Part shown: positions 62,422-64,000 of the stretch, one piece after another
How positions within the stretch are numbered: position 1 is the stretch's first letter
Layout of the letters: every line of letters starts with the position of its first letter
NCBI RefSeq assembly: GCF_001292625.1
Contig: NZ_LAJH01000012.1
Coordinates: 124,001 to 188,000 of the forward strand
Direction: 5' to 3'
Length of the DNA stretch: 64,000 nucleotides
From: Shimia sp. SK013
Lineage (GTDB): Bacteria > Pseudomonadota > Alphaproteobacteria > Rhodobacterales > Rhodobacteraceae
Program-made: the position numbers and the translations under genes
The notes under the pieces: generated by a model
Database searches by the model: none
Seen by the model: only the letters and a program-made list of their open reading frames with translations
What the model was told of the DNA's origin: nothing

Positions 62422-63307
62422 CGTGATCACCATTGGTTAGCGGAGCGCCACTTGGCCGCACAATGGCGCCATGGGTGTCAATTCTGTCCTGCCCGTGGTG
62501 GCGCAGGACCCGCAGGAATTCGAGGCGCTCGTAATCTGCTGCTAGCCGCACTCGCAAGCGGCCCGCAGGGTCAATAGCCACCTGACCAATCAGCAAACCG
62601 CCGGGAAACACGCCGCCATCTCCCGAAGTCACAACGCGATCGCCGGGACGTACCAGATCGGGGGTTTCGACAAAATCAATCAACGGCGCAACTGAGTTGT
62701 CGCCGGCAATCAGCACGGATTGGCCAGACTGCTGGATCACAGCGGGGATCCGGCTTGAGGTGTCTGTCAGCAATAGCACGCGCGCGGAACTCTTGCCGAC
62801 CCCGGAAATCCGCCCGACCAGCCCCACGCCGTCCATGGCCGCCCAGCCATCCACAATGCCGTCACGTTGACCAATATTGAGCAGCACGGATTGTCGGAAC
62901 GGCGACCCGCTATCGGTTAAAACCACGCCGGTGACGAATGTGAGGCGTGGGTCAAGTCGCACATTGTTGAGGTCCAAAAGACGTGCGTTTTCCTGCTCCA
63001 ACTGCAGCGCCGCCTCTTTCCAAACTTTCATCTGTTGCAATTCACGTCGCAGTTCGCGGTTTTGCTCGACAATACGTTGGTAGCTTTGAAAATCGCGTAG
63101 GAGGTTCACCGCGCCTGTAACGGGCGCCATGGCCCAATCAAAACTGGGAACTACCGCATCGGTGATTTGCGCGCGGAAGCGTTCCACGCGCGGGCTGTCG
63201 ATGCGCCAGATGATAAAAATCCCGAACAGCGCGAGCAGAAGCACACCCAAAAGCAACCGCTTGAGCGGGCCACTAAAATCTTCGCCCTGATTGCGTTCGC
63301 GTGCCAA
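62414..63307 (-). CDS. mreC: Rod shape-determining protein MreC
   Basis: About 297 residues from a TTG at 63307 with GAGG upstream, giving an N-terminus (M)ARERNQGEDFSGPLKRLLLGV like other alphaproteobacterial MreC proteins; a GTG at 63373 would add 22 residues. One transmembrane helix, LLLGVLLLALFGIFIIW, is followed by a coiled coil (VEQNRELRRELQQMKVWKEAALQLEQENARLLDL) and beta domains with VLLNIGQRDGIVDGWAAMDGVGLVGRI, the MreC core. It organises PBP2 and RodA in the periplasm. Confidence 0.93.
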   Translation of the reverse strand: MARERNQGEDFSGPLKRLLLGVLLLALFGIFIIWRIDSPRVERFRAQITDAVVPSFDWAMAPVTGAVNLLRDFQSYQRIVEQNRELRRELQQMKVWKEAALQLEQENARLLDLNNVRLDPRLTFVTGVVLTDSGSPFRQSVLLNIGQRDGIVDGWAAMDGVGLVGRISGVGKSSARVLLLTDTSSRIPAVIQQSGQSVLIAGDNSVAPLIDFVETPDLVRPGDRVVTSGDGGVFPGGLLIGQVAIDPAGRLRVRLAADYERLEFLRVLRHHGQDRIDTHGAIVRPSGAPLTNGDHDG

Positions 63308-63401
63308 CGTGACCTCGTGTGTGAAACCTGCGTATGCAGAAGCTGTCCCAAGGTTTAGCACGGCGACTTGCACGCACCAAACTCACATATTGGTCAGACC
63401 T

Positions 63402-64000
<599 letters not shown>

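Overview
The window looks like a chromosomal segment of an alphaproteobacterium of the Rhodobacteraceae, most likely the marine Roseobacter group. The basis is a moderately high GC content, frequent GTG/TTG starts, a mitochondrial-type NDUFS4-like complex I subunit, monomeric NADP-isocitrate dehydrogenase, the mreBCD-mrdAB order, an RTX protein with a Hint domain, and a proteobacterial-style UrtABCDE urea importer. No database search was possible, so all names rest on motif and family recognition.

Layout. 1-434 is the end of an RND efflux pump, followed by a decayed MscS-type channel remnant. 1204-6621 is a tightly overlapping cluster for an unidentified glycan or glycolipid: two methyltransferases, an HpcH/HpaI-type aldolase, an epimerase-like protein, a GT2 glycosyltransferase and a GT-C-like membrane protein. 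6687-9723 holds the NDUFS4-like subunit and uvrB. 9724-13331 is a patchwork: a DUF4238 gene abutting uvrB, a small periplasmic protein, a detached second copy of the uvrB 3' end, two copies of a ~118-bp repeat, a sulfotransferase-like gene and a TetR regulator. 13381-18227 encodes a flavin/2Fe-2S reductase, a CrtI-like oxidoreductase and an acyl-CoA synthetase.

18392-27683 is a large catabolic cluster on one strand: a diaminopropionate ammonia-lyase-like enzyme, an M24 metallopeptidase, an Asp/Glu racemase-family protein, a spermidine/putrescine-type ABC importer and a clear creatinase. 27839-31844 is a KefF-KefB-MATE operon. On the other strand, 31841-37828 is urtEDCBA. Creatinase makes urea, so creatine breakdown and urea uptake may feed the same urea pool (inference).

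38785-38861 is tRNA-Arg(TCT), followed by the RTX/Hint protein. 41479-44176 is the divergent glpR-glpD pair, with a 10-bp-phased operator-like array upstream of glpD. 44335-46548 is icd. 46643-48314 is AT-rich, with a PilZ protein, a SnoaL-like protein and about 0.9 kb of mostly non-coding DNA. 48315-54045 carries a beta-hydroxyacid dehydrogenase, a phosphomannomutase and a capsule export/Kdo group (kpsT-kpsE-kdsA) in which kdsA has an apparent 1-nt frameshift. 54333-58588 has an ArsR-regulated permease, an Fe-S type uracil-DNA glycosylase, SseB, GhrA and a VOC protein. 58797-64000 is the rod-shape gene set mrdB-mrdA-mreD-mreC-mreB, with mreB cut by the window edge.
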